Shown here: in pieces, positions 17,281 to 25,909 of the stretch
Layout of the letters: each line of letters opens with the position of its first letter
Numbering within the stretch: position 1 is the stretch's first letter
From: a virus
Virus record (IMG/VR): IMGVR_UViG_3300042868_008063
Location: 1-36,780 of that record
Direction: 5' to 3' (one strand)
Length of the DNA stretch: 36,780 nucleotides
Notes under the pieces: model-generated
The model's database searches: none
What the model was told of the DNA's origin: nothing
The model's input: only the letters and a program-made list of their open reading frames with translations
Position numbers and translations under genes: made by a program

Positions 17281-17544
17281 CTAAGTGTCGTGTCGCAACG
17301 CAGACAACTGCGCCGATAACTGCCCAAGCGTGGACGACAGATCCTGACCGCGTACGACCACATACGCCCCGAATCGATCTAGCCATTCTACCGTGTATCC
17401 TTCGCCATGCAGCCCGACATACTGTGTGACGGCGCCGCCATACTGCTCAAGCAACGCGTCAACCCGCGCCAGATCCGTCGGCGACCATGCCCCGCGCCGG
17501 CGATCCAATCCGACCCCCTGCCGCATTACTTCGCGCTCCATCAT
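17281..17544 (-). CDS. Hypothetical small protein after the head-closure gene
   Basis: An 87-aa protein overlapping the head-closure stop by ATGA (17541-17544). It is a compact alpha/beta protein (SPTDLARVDALLEQYGG helix, YTVEWLDRFGAYVVV strands, C-terminal TLGQLSAQLSAL helix). No family was recognised. Position suggests a connector accessory or a link between head completion and the adhesion genes. Confidence 0.5.
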   Translation of the reverse strand: MMEREVMRQGVGLDRRRGAWSPTDLARVDALLEQYGGAVTQYVGLHGEGYTVEWLDRFGAYVVVRGQDLSSTLGQLSAQLSALRHDT

Positions 17545-17936
17545 GCCGGCGCGACCAAGTGCGTCCCGTCCTGCACTTTCACACCCTCATACAGCGCAAA
17601 CGTTGCCACCTGCTCCGGGTCAATCGCCTCAAGCGACACACGCTGACACCGTAACGATCGCTGCACAAAGACACCGCGCACGTAATACAGTGGACCGTCG
17701 TCGATCCGGAGGACGCCAAACTTCGGCACCTCAACGTAATCGGCCACGGTCGCCACCGCCGTCGTCCTATTCTCTACATGCGCTTGCGGCGCCAGCGGAA
17801 TAGTCTGCTGATCCGCCGTGTCGTCAATTCGGCCCCAATATTCGCCCGATTTGACATATACCGGCCGCTGGAACCCGTCCGCGCCGCCGTCTTGCCGCTG
17901 ATACAGCGACACCCGACGATCCAACAGGCCCGGCAT
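17541..17936 (-). CDS. Head-closure / head-tail adaptor protein (SPP1 gp16-like)
   Basis: A 131-aa protein. I start it at ATG 17936 (MPGLLDRRVSLYQRQ), two bases after the connector stop, because this N-terminus is the usual one in the family. Typical features are the RVSLYQ strand, WGRIDDTADQQT, the YVEVPKFGVLRIDDGPLYYVRG core and a RCQRVSLEAI C-terminal strand. Head-closure proteins lock packaged DNA under the portal and connector. The preceding gene encodes the gp6-like connector, as expected. Confidence 0.75.
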   Translation of the reverse strand: MPGLLDRRVSLYQRQDGGADGFQRPVYVKSGEYWGRIDDTADQQTIPLAPQAHVENRTTAVATVADYVEVPKFGVLRIDDGPLYYVRGVFVQRSLRCQRVSLEAIDPEQVATFALYEGVKVQDGTHLVAPA

Positions 17937-17938
17937 AA

Positions 17939-18499
17939 TCACTGCGCTACCCCGAGCCGCAGCAGCTTCAGCGTTTTCATAATGCGCGCCACCGTCACCC
18001 GCGACGCGTCCCACTGCACTGTCGTACCGGCCGCCGTTTCACTCGCGGCGCCAGGCGTGCGACGTTGATACAGATCAGCCGCCAGATCAATAATGCATTC
18101 CGACAGCAATGGCTCGAGCCGCGCATAATCGCTGCGCAGCGACAGTCCACACATCGCCGTAATCGTGTACGGTCCATACGGAAACGACACGTCCGTCTTG
18201 CCGTAGATAATGCCCGTCTTGCCGTCAACGTAGTAATCGATCGCCGGTACGGTCAGGCCATCGCCATCTACCACCGACGTCACCGTAAACGGCCGCCGCG
18301 GAAACACCAACGACGTCACCGGAACCGCCGTCGCTTCTGCCCGATCCAGTGCCGTTTGCGCTTCGGCCGTGATCGGCACATCAATCCATTGCTCCAGCAT
18401 CGCCCGAGCGCGCAGCATCAGCGCCGCAAGCAACGTGTCCTCGGCCGCGCTTTCAATGCGCAAATACGACTTCAGATCGCCCACCGTCGGCAGTGCCAC
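17939..18499 (-). CDS. Head-tail connector protein (gp6-like)
   Basis: A 186-aa protein starting at a GTG with a GAGGG element upstream. The LKSYLRIESAAEDTLLAAL opening, the paired helices that follow, and DYYVDGKTGIIYG and the late LLSECIIDLAADLYQRR helix are as in the HK97 gp6/YqbG connector family, which forms a ring under the portal. It follows the capsid gene after a 77-base gap holding a strong hairpin. Confidence is good. Confidence 0.85.
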   Translation of the reverse strand: MALPTVGDLKSYLRIESAAEDTLLAALMLRARAMLEQWIDVPITAEAQTALDRAEATAVPVTSLVFPRRPFTVTSVVDGDGLTVPAIDYYVDGKTGIIYGKTDVSFPYGPYTITAMCGLSLRSDYARLEPLLSECIIDLAADLYQRRTPGAASETAAGTTVQWDASRVTVARIMKTLKLLRLGVAQ

Positions 18500-18576
18500 G
18501 CCTTGCCCTCAATCTGCTGCTATGTCCCGCAAGTCTGGCCGGCAGGGCGGAGCCCCCACCGGCCAGATCATGCAGT
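18500..18576 (-). promoter_or_regulatory. Intercistronic hairpin after the capsid gene
   Basis: Bases 18534-18567 form a 9-bp outer stem (TCTGGCCGG / CCGGCCAGA on one strand) with an inner GGGC/GCCC pairing. On the minus strand it follows the capsid stop and precedes the connector start. There is no U-tract, so a classic terminator is unlikely; the role could be mRNA stability or attenuation that lets capsid be made in excess. Bases 18500-18533 and 18568-18576 hold nothing else I can name. Confidence 0.7.
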
Positions 18577-19938
18577 TTACGGCGTCACCGCGTCGTCCAG
18601 CACGACGAACGGCGAGTGCGGGTTCACCTTTGCGCCCGCACCGTCCACCTTGTACGCGTACGTGGACGTCGGCAGCGGGATACCGCCACCACGCGCCACG
18701 AACCGATACGTGGTCACGTCCTGAATGAACGCCACGTGAATAGAGCTTTCGACGGTCAGCGCCTGACGGAGGCCCATCGCGTAGAAGTCCGGATTCACAA
18801 GCGCGATATCGGCCTCAGTGCCGAGCGCCGGGAGCAGATCGGTGATGATCACCGGCAGCCCGAGCAACAGCATTTGCGGCTTGTCGCGCAAGTTTGCAAT
18901 CCACGTCACCATCGTGTTATTCGTGGTCTGCAACGCGAACAACGTCGCCATCGCATTCCGCGTCACCATCCACACCGAGTTCGGCCCGTGCGTGTGCGCC
19001 TGGTACATCCGGAACGCGTCCGTCGCGCCAAACGACGACGCCACAGCACGCGTGACCTTGATTAGCGCCGTGTTGTTCGTGTTGAACGCGCCCAACGGCT
19101 CGCTCGAGCCGGTGCCGTCGATGGTCATGTCTTCGTTCAGCTTGTTGATGATCTGACCGCCGACCGCCGTCGTGACTTCCGCCGGCAGTTCGCCAGTGAA
19201 GTCGTCACCGAGCAACTCATCGCCGAACTGCGTGACCGCCGCGTACTTGTACATGGTCAACAGGCGCTGACCAAACGTCGGCTCGCGCACCGGCTTTGTG
19301 CTGCCTTCGCCCACGATCGTCACGTTGGCAATCTTACCGGCCATCGGACGATTCAGCGTCGTCGTGCCTTCATCCTGCACGAGGTACGGGATGCGGAGCG
19401 AACGGCCCGGCACCGAGTAGCGACGCGCCAGCTGAAACAGGCCCGGCTGCTGGTTCGACACCGAGAAGATGTCGGGCACCTGCGTCAGCGGGAGCAGGAA
19501 CTCGCCGCCGTTCGTCGAGCCCGTGATCGTACGCGTAAACGCGTCCACGGCCTTCAGTGCTTCCGCCTCACGCGGGTTGTTCGGCCCACGCGTTGCGGCG
19601 CGGATGTAGCTACCCATCGACGGGAACGCCTTGGCGATCATCGACCGCACATCACCCTGCGCGTCCGCCATGCTGCGGAACTCGGACCGCTCGGCCTTGC
19701 TGCCGACGTCCATCCGCACCAAGCCGGCGTCTCCGCCCTGCCGATCGATTTCGGCGTCCGGCGTGAACTCGGCCGCGGTCTGCGCACGCATTTCGAGCGC
19801 ACGAATATCGGCGGTCTGCTTTTCCACCTGCTCGGCGGTAAAGCTCTGCGACGGGTCCATCAGGTCATGACGAATCTTGTGCGCCTGCTCGCGCAGCTCG
19901 TTCGCCTGACGGTTCTTGCTAATCAGTGGCGTTTTCAT
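18577..19938 (-). CDS. Major capsid protein, HK97 family
   Basis: A 453-aa HK97-type capsid protein. The N-terminal ~100 residues form a charged helical delta/scaffold domain (NELREQAHKIRHDL, QVEKQTADIRALEM) and should be cut by the protease encoded just upstream. The rest has typical capsid signatures: FTRTITGSTNGGEFLLP, RRYSVPGRSLRIPYLV, QLPLL-like beta strands, and the C-terminal GLRQALTVESSIHVAFIQDVTTYRFVARGG P-loop and A-domain segment. The ATG has only a weak GAGA upstream despite an expected high output. The gene sits between the prohead protease and the gp6-like connector. Confidence 0.95.
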   Translation of the reverse strand: MKTPLISKNRQANELREQAHKIRHDLMDPSQSFTAEQVEKQTADIRALEMRAQTAAEFTPDAEIDRQGGDAGLVRMDVGSKAERSEFRSMADAQGDVRSMIAKAFPSMGSYIRAATRGPNNPREAEALKAVDAFTRTITGSTNGGEFLLPLTQVPDIFSVSNQQPGLFQLARRYSVPGRSLRIPYLVQDEGTTTLNRPMAGKIANVTIVGEGSTKPVREPTFGQRLLTMYKYAAVTQFGDELLGDDFTGELPAEVTTAVGGQIINKLNEDMTIDGTGSSEPLGAFNTNNTALIKVTRAVASSFGATDAFRMYQAHTHGPNSVWMVTRNAMATLFALQTTNNTMVTWIANLRDKPQMLLLGLPVIITDLLPALGTEADIALVNPDFYAMGLRQALTVESSIHVAFIQDVTTYRFVARGGGIPLPTSTYAYKVDGAGAKVNPHSPFVVLDDAVTP

Positions 19939-19971
19939 GATCTCGGAGAGAAGAGGTTAAACCTTCGTATG

Positions 19972-20727
19972 TCACGTCCCAAACGACCGACGAACCGCTG
20001 CCATGCGGGCGGCCATCGTTGCCATCGTCACGGCTGTCTCTGGAGTAATAGTCGGCCGGCTCGTCGCCGTCGCTACCGGGTGCGCAGAGGGGAGGTGCTG
20101 ATGACGTGCTACGACCGCAAGGCGCCGTTCCGCTGGCAGCGCACTCAGCGCATTTTCGGCCGCAGTTTCCAACAATGCTACATCGTTCACCGTCGCGCTC
20201 TGGTCCTGCCGTGCGCCCATCACATCAGCGCCAGGCACGGCCGGCATCGGCGTCAGCGAGACTTCGCGGAGCTCGATCTCAAGAAAGCGCTCCACCAGCT
20301 TGCCATCGACCGGCACCATATCGATGCGTTTTGGCATAAAGCCGATGGAGAAGCCCGTCGAGGCACCGGCACGGATGACCGTCTTGACGTAATCCAGTGC
20401 GGCGCGGCCTTCCGGCGTGTCAAACAGATCGGCCGTCATCACGAGGCTGTCGCCGCTGTCGATCATCGACGCCACCACGCCGACGTGGCTGCCCACCGTG
20501 CGACTGTGATCCATCAAGAGCGGCAGCTTGCGGGCCCGCACCTTGGCCGAGATTGAGCGTTCAGCCGATCCGCGGGCAAACATAGTCTGGTAGCTGTCCA
20601 CGGTCTCATACGTCAGCGCGACACCGGACACGCGGCCGGCAATGCCCGGCGGGAGATCGGTATCGGCGCGAAGCTCAAGCGCGCACTCAGCGTGCAGGTA
20701 CTGCACCGCATTGCGTGTTTGCGTCAT
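19972..20727 (-). CDS. Prohead maturation protease, HK97 family
   Basis: A 251-aa serine protease of the assemblin/HK97 group. The catalytic His is in LLMDHSRTVG (about residue 74) and the Ser in GASTGFSIGF (residues 121-130), followed by the LREVSLTPMPA segment seen in almost every member. The C-terminal ~60 residues are a low-complexity Ala/Thr/Met tail. The start overlaps the portal stop by ATGA. It cleaves scaffold and capsid arms during maturation, and lies directly upstream of the capsid gene, as usual. Confidence 0.92.
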   Translation of the reverse strand: MTQTRNAVQYLHAECALELRADTDLPPGIAGRVSGVALTYETVDSYQTMFARGSAERSISAKVRARKLPLLMDHSRTVGSHVGVVASMIDSGDSLVMTADLFDTPEGRAALDYVKTVIRAGASTGFSIGFMPKRIDMVPVDGKLVERFLEIELREVSLTPMPAVPGADVMGARQDQSATVNDVALLETAAENALSALPAERRLAVVARHQHLPSAHPVATATSRPTITPETAVTMATMAARMAAVRRSFGT

Positions 20728-23288
20728 GTATTTGGCACCGGCTCATCGTAAAACAGCGGTTGACAGCGACAGTTAATGACCTCGGCCGCGTCGCCCGCCG
20801 GATCTAACGGATACTGCAACCCGTTTGAAAAGGCATCATCCATCGGAATACGGCCTTGACCCATGCACGCTAAATGCGTTTCACGAGTCTTGCCGTCCTC
20901 AAACGCGACCCACTCTTTGCTCTGAAAGATCCCAAGTTCACGCGCCTGATCCCACGACCCTTGCGACATTGCGCCGGCCGCTTCCGTGCGCGCAATCCGC
21001 GTCGCTCGCACGTCCGTCATGTTCTCGCCGTACACGGACTGCTGTACGAGCCGCGCCGTCTCCGCGATTGAGAACCCCGACAGCTCAGACGCACGAATCG
21101 CGGCCGTCACTTGCCGTGCCGTATCTTCTCCAATCAGTTCGGCCAGCCGTGACACCCGCGTATCAATCCGCCGCAACACTTCCGGGCTCTGCAACGAGAA
21201 GTTGAAATTCAGCCCCGCCGCTTGCTTTGCGCCTTGTATATACGTTTGCGACACAAGCCCCTCGTACGCCGTCTTCCACGCACGATAATACTCGCCTTTT
21301 GCGCCGTAATTCGTCGCGATCAGCCGGTCAATCTCGCGCAGCATTTTGCGCTGCCGTGTTGCCGTTGCGGTTGCGGCTTCCTTCGCGTACGCCGCAAAAA
21401 GAGCATCGACTGATTGCGCATTGGCTGCGAACGTGTTGCGCGCCGCCCGATAATACTCGCCCTCTTCGGCGTCGAGCTCATCCATCGCCCGTTTCCAGTA
21501 CTGCCACCGCGCATCGTCCTGCAACGTACCGGCCGCTTCCTTTTCCTCCCACCACGGCACCGAAGCGGCGACCTCGAGCAGTTCCGATTCGGGCGCATCC
21601 TCATCGTCATCCTTTAGCCGCGGCTTGACCGCGAACTCAACGCATGCATCGACCATCTGCTGCACCGCCGCCGGCTTTAGCTGCGGGAACGCCGCCAAGA
21701 TGACCTGTACCACGGCTTCCGCCGGCAACTCGGCCGTCATCACCATTTCCAGCAGTTCGGTGAGCGCCTCGACCTGCTCGCCCGACATTGCGTTCTCGGT
21801 AAACGATCGCACGACATATGCCGCGTTTGCGCGGCTGTCGGCCAGCCCCTCAAGCGCCTCATCGACCGTATCTTCCGGCTCTTCGGCTTCGGTTTCCAGC
21901 GCCCCGCCAGGCGTCGGCGGCACCACATCCGTGACCGGCGCCGGCAACGCGGTGGCGCTGGGATCCATCACCGCGACCCCCGCCGGCACAAGCTGCTTGC
22001 CCGCCGTGATCTGGAGTGCATCCGTCGGGACGGGCACCGCCGGCAGCTTCAACGCACGACGCGATTCCTCAAACGTACGCAAAGACGCCCCGAACTCCGC
22101 TTGCACGCGCTTGCTCGTTTCGTCGTCGTTTTCCACGAGATCCCGCAACACTTCAACATCGTACGCCACGAAGACGTTGCCGAACTCGGGCGCAAGCCAG
22201 TGATTCAGCTCATCCTCAACTGCCGACAGCATCGGCTCGATCGTGTGCTGCACCAGCCGCATCCGTGCCTCGGCATACTGCGCACCGGACAACCCCGCAT
22301 CCGACGTCGCCGACGCAATCCCGACCATACGCGGGTCCACACCATACGCGGCGCAGATATCCTCGCGGCTCACGCGGCGGAGGTCAGGAAACTCAAGGTC
22401 GGAGAGCGTAAACCCAAGCGGCTTAATGTCTCGCACCGATCCGAAAAACGCCGGCGTGCCGCGCTTGCCGCGATCCACGACCCGCGCCTTATAGCGGTCC
22501 TGCATCGCCGTCGCGTCATCCTGCGTCGCTTCATCGGCCAGCAGTACCGCGAACGTCGGCGTGCCGTCATTGGTGACCACCTGCCGCACGTAGTTGGTCG
22601 CCTCCATGTCGGCCGCCATTGACGCAATCGCCGTTGCCCCCCGCGGGAACCCAAACACGTCCGGCACAAACGGCTTCGGCATATCAAGGTCGCGGAAATG
22701 CAGGATGTCCTCGACCGGCACCTGCACGACCACCCCGGACCACGACCCGTAATCATATCGACGCGGGTCACCTTCCTCATCAACCCACACCGTTTGCAAG
22801 CTCTCCGCGTTAATCGGCCGCAGCCCGATCGGCAGTCCGACGCCGTTTTTGCGTTCGATTTGGAATAGGCTATTGCCGTACCCCATGAAATCGACAGCAT
22901 ACCGCGCACGAAACTGCCGCGCCGTCACCCGTGGGCCCGGATAATCGAGCAGCCGCTGCAACGGATGGTCAGGGCCAACGCGGCTCTCGCTGTTGCCGCG
23001 CTCGGTCAGCACCACGAGCGGGACGCTGGCGACAATATCAGCGACGACACGGATGCAGGCGTGGACGACCGGATGACCGCTAAACCCTTTGACGCGGATG
23101 GTCGCGCCTTCCGGCTTGTATTCCTGCGGGTTTGCCGTCCGCACGAGCGACATACCGGCGCCGCCAGGCATGTTCGGGTATCCCGGCATCATTACTGCCC
23201 GCGATCCCGCACCGACGGCGACGCGACCGCGCAGAATATCCCAAACGCGACGGATCCGGCTGTCGCTTGTGCTGCTATTGTCCGGCAA
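20724..23288 (-). CDS. Portal protein fused to a MuF-like head morphogenesis domain
   Basis: About 854 aa. Residues ~60-430 are an HK97-type portal (FSGHPVVHACIRVVADIVASVP, a YGVDPRMVGIA motif and QHTIEPMLSAVEDELNHWL clip/stem helices). An acidic linker (EAEEPEDTVDEALEG) follows, and the last ~200 residues match a Mu F/SPP1 gp7 domain ending INCRCQPLFYDE. I placed the start at TTG 23288, with GGGGGG 6 bases before it; TTG 23312 is an alternative and shorter ATG starts are possible. It forms the DNA channel; the fused MuF part usually sits inside the capsid. Portal and MuF are more often separate genes. Confidence 0.9.
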   Translation of the reverse strand: MPDNSSTSDSRIRRVWDILRGRVAVGAGSRAVMMPGYPNMPGGAGMSLVRTANPQEYKPEGATIRVKGFSGHPVVHACIRVVADIVASVPLVVLTERGNSESRVGPDHPLQRLLDYPGPRVTARQFRARYAVDFMGYGNSLFQIERKNGVGLPIGLRPINAESLQTVWVDEEGDPRRYDYGSWSGVVVQVPVEDILHFRDLDMPKPFVPDVFGFPRGATAIASMAADMEATNYVRQVVTNDGTPTFAVLLADEATQDDATAMQDRYKARVVDRGKRGTPAFFGSVRDIKPLGFTLSDLEFPDLRRVSREDICAAYGVDPRMVGIASATSDAGLSGAQYAEARMRLVQHTIEPMLSAVEDELNHWLAPEFGNVFVAYDVEVLRDLVENDDETSKRVQAEFGASLRTFEESRRALKLPAVPVPTDALQITAGKQLVPAGVAVMDPSATALPAPVTDVVPPTPGGALETEAEEPEDTVDEALEGLADSRANAAYVVRSFTENAMSGEQVEALTELLEMVMTAELPAEAVVQVILAAFPQLKPAAVQQMVDACVEFAVKPRLKDDDEDAPESELLEVAASVPWWEEKEAAGTLQDDARWQYWKRAMDELDAEEGEYYRAARNTFAANAQSVDALFAAYAKEAATATATRQRKMLREIDRLIATNYGAKGEYYRAWKTAYEGLVSQTYIQGAKQAAGLNFNFSLQSPEVLRRIDTRVSRLAELIGEDTARQVTAAIRASELSGFSIAETARLVQQSVYGENMTDVRATRIARTEAAGAMSQGSWDQARELGIFQSKEWVAFEDGKTRETHLACMGQGRIPMDDAFSNGLQYPLDPAGDAAEVINCRCQPLFYDEPVPNT

Positions 23289-23312
23289 GTTAAACCCCCC
23301 AGTGCGGACCAA

Positions 23313-23424
23313 AAGCGTGACGCGTCACGCGCTGCCTGAATCGTATGTGTGAGCAAGCAACTGCGCAATGTGGGGAGTCAAGCGCCACAACCGCCTACAA
23401 GCGAACCCTTGAATCCGAATCCGC
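23313..23424 (-). promoter_or_regulatory. Candidate head-gene promoter with 16-bp palindrome
   Basis: This 112-base gap after the terminase stop holds a sigma70-like pair on the minus strand: TTGCGC (23363-23368) and TACGAT (23340-23345) separated by 17 bases. Beginning about 3-10 bases after the predicted start of RNA is a perfect 16-bp palindrome, GCGTGACGCGTCACGC (23315-23330), in the usual operator position. GGGGGG then leads to the portal start. Box scores are modest (3/6 and 4/6), so this is a candidate only. Confidence 0.5.
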
Positions 23425-24681
23425 CTACACCACGAACGGCGTTGATGGCTTGAGCATAAGCGCCGACAGCCCCCAGACCAGTGCGTCTACGCGGTCGGGC
23501 GACTGGCCCGCGGCGTCTGGGTTAAATTGCAACATCTGCGCCTCGAGCGCTGGAAACGGCCCCACGTGAAACACGCGGCCTTCCTGATACATACTATAGA
23601 TAGGCTCGGCCCGTGCCAGCTTACCACGGCTCGCCCGCACGTCCACAATACGTACCCCGTGCGCCCGATCGCCGAGCGACTTAATAACGGCCGTGACCAT
23701 ATCGCCGCCTTGATTAGTCTCGGCCACGATCGCCGCCGAGTACTTCCGCGCTGCCGTCAGCGCCACCGATGCCCAGTCGTTTGGGGAATATCGGCCCGAC
23801 AGATCCTCAAGCACGTAGCCGCGCTTTTCCTTGTCGACCGCGCAGACGATAATGCCCGTTTCGTCGCTGGTCGCCTTGGCCGTCACCGCCGGGTCAATCG
23901 CCACCACCACCCGATGCCACGCGGTCGCCCCCACGGCCAGCCGAGCACGGTCAATATCGGCTCGCGTCCAAAGCAGCCCGCCCGTGTCCGTGCCCCACTC
24001 GCCCAAGAATATGCGCCGATACCGCTCCGGCGCCGTCTGCTCGGTCTGTTGAGCCCGGTCGATGAAAGACTGGGAGAGGTTCACGCGGTTGTCGTGCCAC
24101 GTCGTGTGGACGTACAGCGTGTCCGGCCGACGGGTCTCAACAAACATACGATGTAGAAAATGCTCGGTACTGGCCGGATTTAGCACAAGGATGACGCGGT
24201 TTGGAAGATGCTTGTGCCGGATGCTCAGGTCGATCGTCTCGAAGGTCCGCTCGTCCACCAGCTCTTCGGCTTCGTCCAGCACCCACGTCGTGACGCCTTG
24301 AATGGACTTAAGCTTGGCCGTCTGGTTGCCGCTCGACGTCTGAATGCCACGAAACAGGATCCGGCTGCCCGTCTTGCGGTTGACGATCTCGCGCTTTGTT
24401 ATTTCAAAGTCGTCCGTGACCCCGAGCCGGTCCATTTTTTCCCGAAACTCTGGGATAATCGACACGTCCGCCGCGACCATCGTAAAGCGCGTGAACAGGA
24501 TCACGTGCCCCGGCTCGTACGTCAGATTGAGCAGCGCGAGTGCCACGTGAAACGATTTGCCCGAGCCGCGGCCGCCGGTGATGAACGCATACCGCCACGC
24601 CGGCCGCGACGTAAACAGCGGCCGATACTGGCGCAGCAGCGTGACCGACTCCGCGCCGGTCACGGCCTCCGGCTCCGTCAT
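23425..24681 (-). CDS. Terminase large subunit (Terminase_3-like)
   Basis: A 418-aa packaging motor. Walker A is GGRGSGKS at residues 36-43 and Walker B with the catalytic Glu is WVLDEAEE at 133-140. The C-terminal nuclease shows VVVAIDPAVT (D263), AIVAETNQGG (E321) and DRVDALVWG (acidic pair near 396-399), the three acidic sites of the RNase H-fold nuclease. Length and order match PBSX/Terminase_3-type enzymes. The start overlaps the small-terminase stop by ATGA. It cuts concatemeric DNA and drives packaging with the small subunit. Confidence 0.95.
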   Translation of the reverse strand: MTEPEAVTGAESVTLLRQYRPLFTSRPAWRYAFITGGRGSGKSFHVALALLNLTYEPGHVILFTRFTMVAADVSIIPEFREKMDRLGVTDDFEITKREIVNRKTGSRILFRGIQTSSGNQTAKLKSIQGVTTWVLDEAEELVDERTFETIDLSIRHKHLPNRVILVLNPASTEHFLHRMFVETRRPDTLYVHTTWHDNRVNLSQSFIDRAQQTEQTAPERYRRIFLGEWGTDTGGLLWTRADIDRARLAVGATAWHRVVVAIDPAVTAKATSDETGIIVCAVDKEKRGYVLEDLSGRYSPNDWASVALTAARKYSAAIVAETNQGGDMVTAVIKSLGDRAHGVRIVDVRASRGKLARAEPIYSMYQEGRVFHVGPFPALEAQMLQFNPDAAGQSPDRVDALVWGLSALMLKPSTPFVV

Positions 24682-24986
24682 CCCGTGTCGTCAGTCCACG
24701 CGATCGGCGGCACCACGCGGATCGGCTCACCGCCTGACGTAATGTCCGCGACCTGCACCGACTTGCCGAACGCCCGATCTAGCAGCACCTCGGCCGCCCG
24801 GATGTCGCCGCGGATCGCCTTTGCCCGCAACGCTTTAAGCGTCGCTTCAAGCGCGGTCATCCCGTTTTGCTCATCGGCCAGCACCTTCGCCAACACCTCG
24901 CGCAGATCCGGCAGCTTCGGGCGCCCCTTCGGGTTGCCGGTTTGCCCCTTCTTCCACGCCGGCCGCAAGTTCTGTGGGTTTGCCAT
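24678..24986 (-). CDS. Terminase small subunit candidate (DUF5681-like)
   Basis: A 102-aa protein opening with WKKGQTGNPKGRPKLPDL, the DUF5681 hallmark, then helices (LREVLAKVLADEQ, ALEATLKALRAKAIRGDIRAAEVLLDRAFGK). Proteins with this opening are regularly encoded immediately before large terminases in Pseudomonadota phages and are treated as DNA-recognition subunits. Its stop overlaps the large-subunit start by ATGA. DNA-binding was not directly shown; the basic N-terminus and alpha-helical body fit. Confidence 0.8.
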   Translation of the reverse strand: MANPQNLRPAWKKGQTGNPKGRPKLPDLREVLAKVLADEQNGMTALEATLKALRAKAIRGDIRAAEVLLDRAFGKSVQVADITSGGEPIRVVPPIAWTDDTG

Positions 24987-25855
24987 TATTGCGCTACCTC
25001 GGTGAACTTTCGGTGTTTCTCATCCACGATCTTTGGCACCGCGTACCGCCACAGCACCAAGTGATGTAACCGCCTGTTCTTGTTGCCCATCGTCGCAATT
25101 TTAACGCAAGATGGCGCCATCATGATGGTATAAAACGACTTAACGTACGTTCCGTTCTGATGGTAAAAGTCAGACATCCCGCCGGCATTGCTTTGCGTCA
25201 GCTTTTGCACAATCGCCACGGCGTTAGTCGTCAGCAGTAACACGCCCCGAGCGCCTTGCGAGACGTACGTATTAACGTCCTCGTTAATCCGGCCCACAAA
25301 CGCAAACGGCCGATCTGCGCGACAGAAAAACGTGTTCATTGCTTTTCTAGTCAGCGTCATGCCGGCCGCATACTGACTTTGTGACCCTCCGATAAAGTCA
25401 CCCCCCTGCGCCATACAGACCGTTACGGCTGGGGTTTGCCTGTGAAAGTTCACCATCGCCGCAAACACAAGATCGAGCGATCGTATTTGCGCGTATTTGT
25501 AGTTGCCTTCTCGATCAAATCGGTACTGAAACTGTGTGTAATCGTCATCCAGCATCACATACGTGTCGATTTGCCGCTCTTTTGCCAACGCAGCCACCGC
25601 ATTCCGAGCAAACACCACCGCGCCAAGCTGCTGATGAAACGTGTCGGCAAGGTCAAACGTCGCCGCGACCGCCGCTTTGTTAAACACCAACACCGCGTCG
25701 CCGTACTTCCGGCAATACTCAGCCAGGGTCGGGTCGCCGTCGTCCACGACAAAAAACACACGCCCTGTGTATCCCGAATTACGCAAATGCGTATAGGTGT
25801 ACACCCGATCCGGACGTTTATTGGTCAGGATAAATGCGGCAAATGTTTCAGACAT
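24986..25855 (-). CDS. TET-associated-type (TAGT) glycosyltransferase
   Basis: A 289-aa protein that matches the TAGT family layout: AAFILTNKRPDRVYTYTHLRNSGYTG at the start, FFVVDDGDPTLAEYCRKYGDAV, ARNAVAALA, then the donor-binding YVMLDDDYTQFQYR (DDD at residues 103-105), a GGDFIGGS loop and GRINEDVNTYV near 188-198. Members are linked to glucosylation of modified pyrimidines in phages and fungi and are related to the GREB1 domain. I start at ATG 25855; GTG 25909 and ATG 25864 are alternatives. The stop overlaps the small-terminase start (TAATG). No TET/JBP dioxygenase was found. Family call by pattern memory, not by search. Confidence 0.75.
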   Translation of the reverse strand: MSETFAAFILTNKRPDRVYTYTHLRNSGYTGRVFFVVDDGDPTLAEYCRKYGDAVLVFNKAAVAATFDLADTFHQQLGAVVFARNAVAALAKERQIDTYVMLDDDYTQFQYRFDREGNYKYAQIRSLDLVFAAMVNFHRQTPAVTVCMAQGGDFIGGSQSQYAAGMTLTRKAMNTFFCRADRPFAFVGRINEDVNTYVSQGARGVLLLTTNAVAIVQKLTQSNAGGMSDFYHQNGTYVKSFYTIMMAPSCVKIATMGNKNRRLHHLVLWRYAVPKIVDEKHRKFTEVAQ

Positions 25856-25909
25856 CGGCCCCATTATCGCCGTATTTGATTTCAACTTGCCGATTGGTAG
25901 CCGCTGCAC

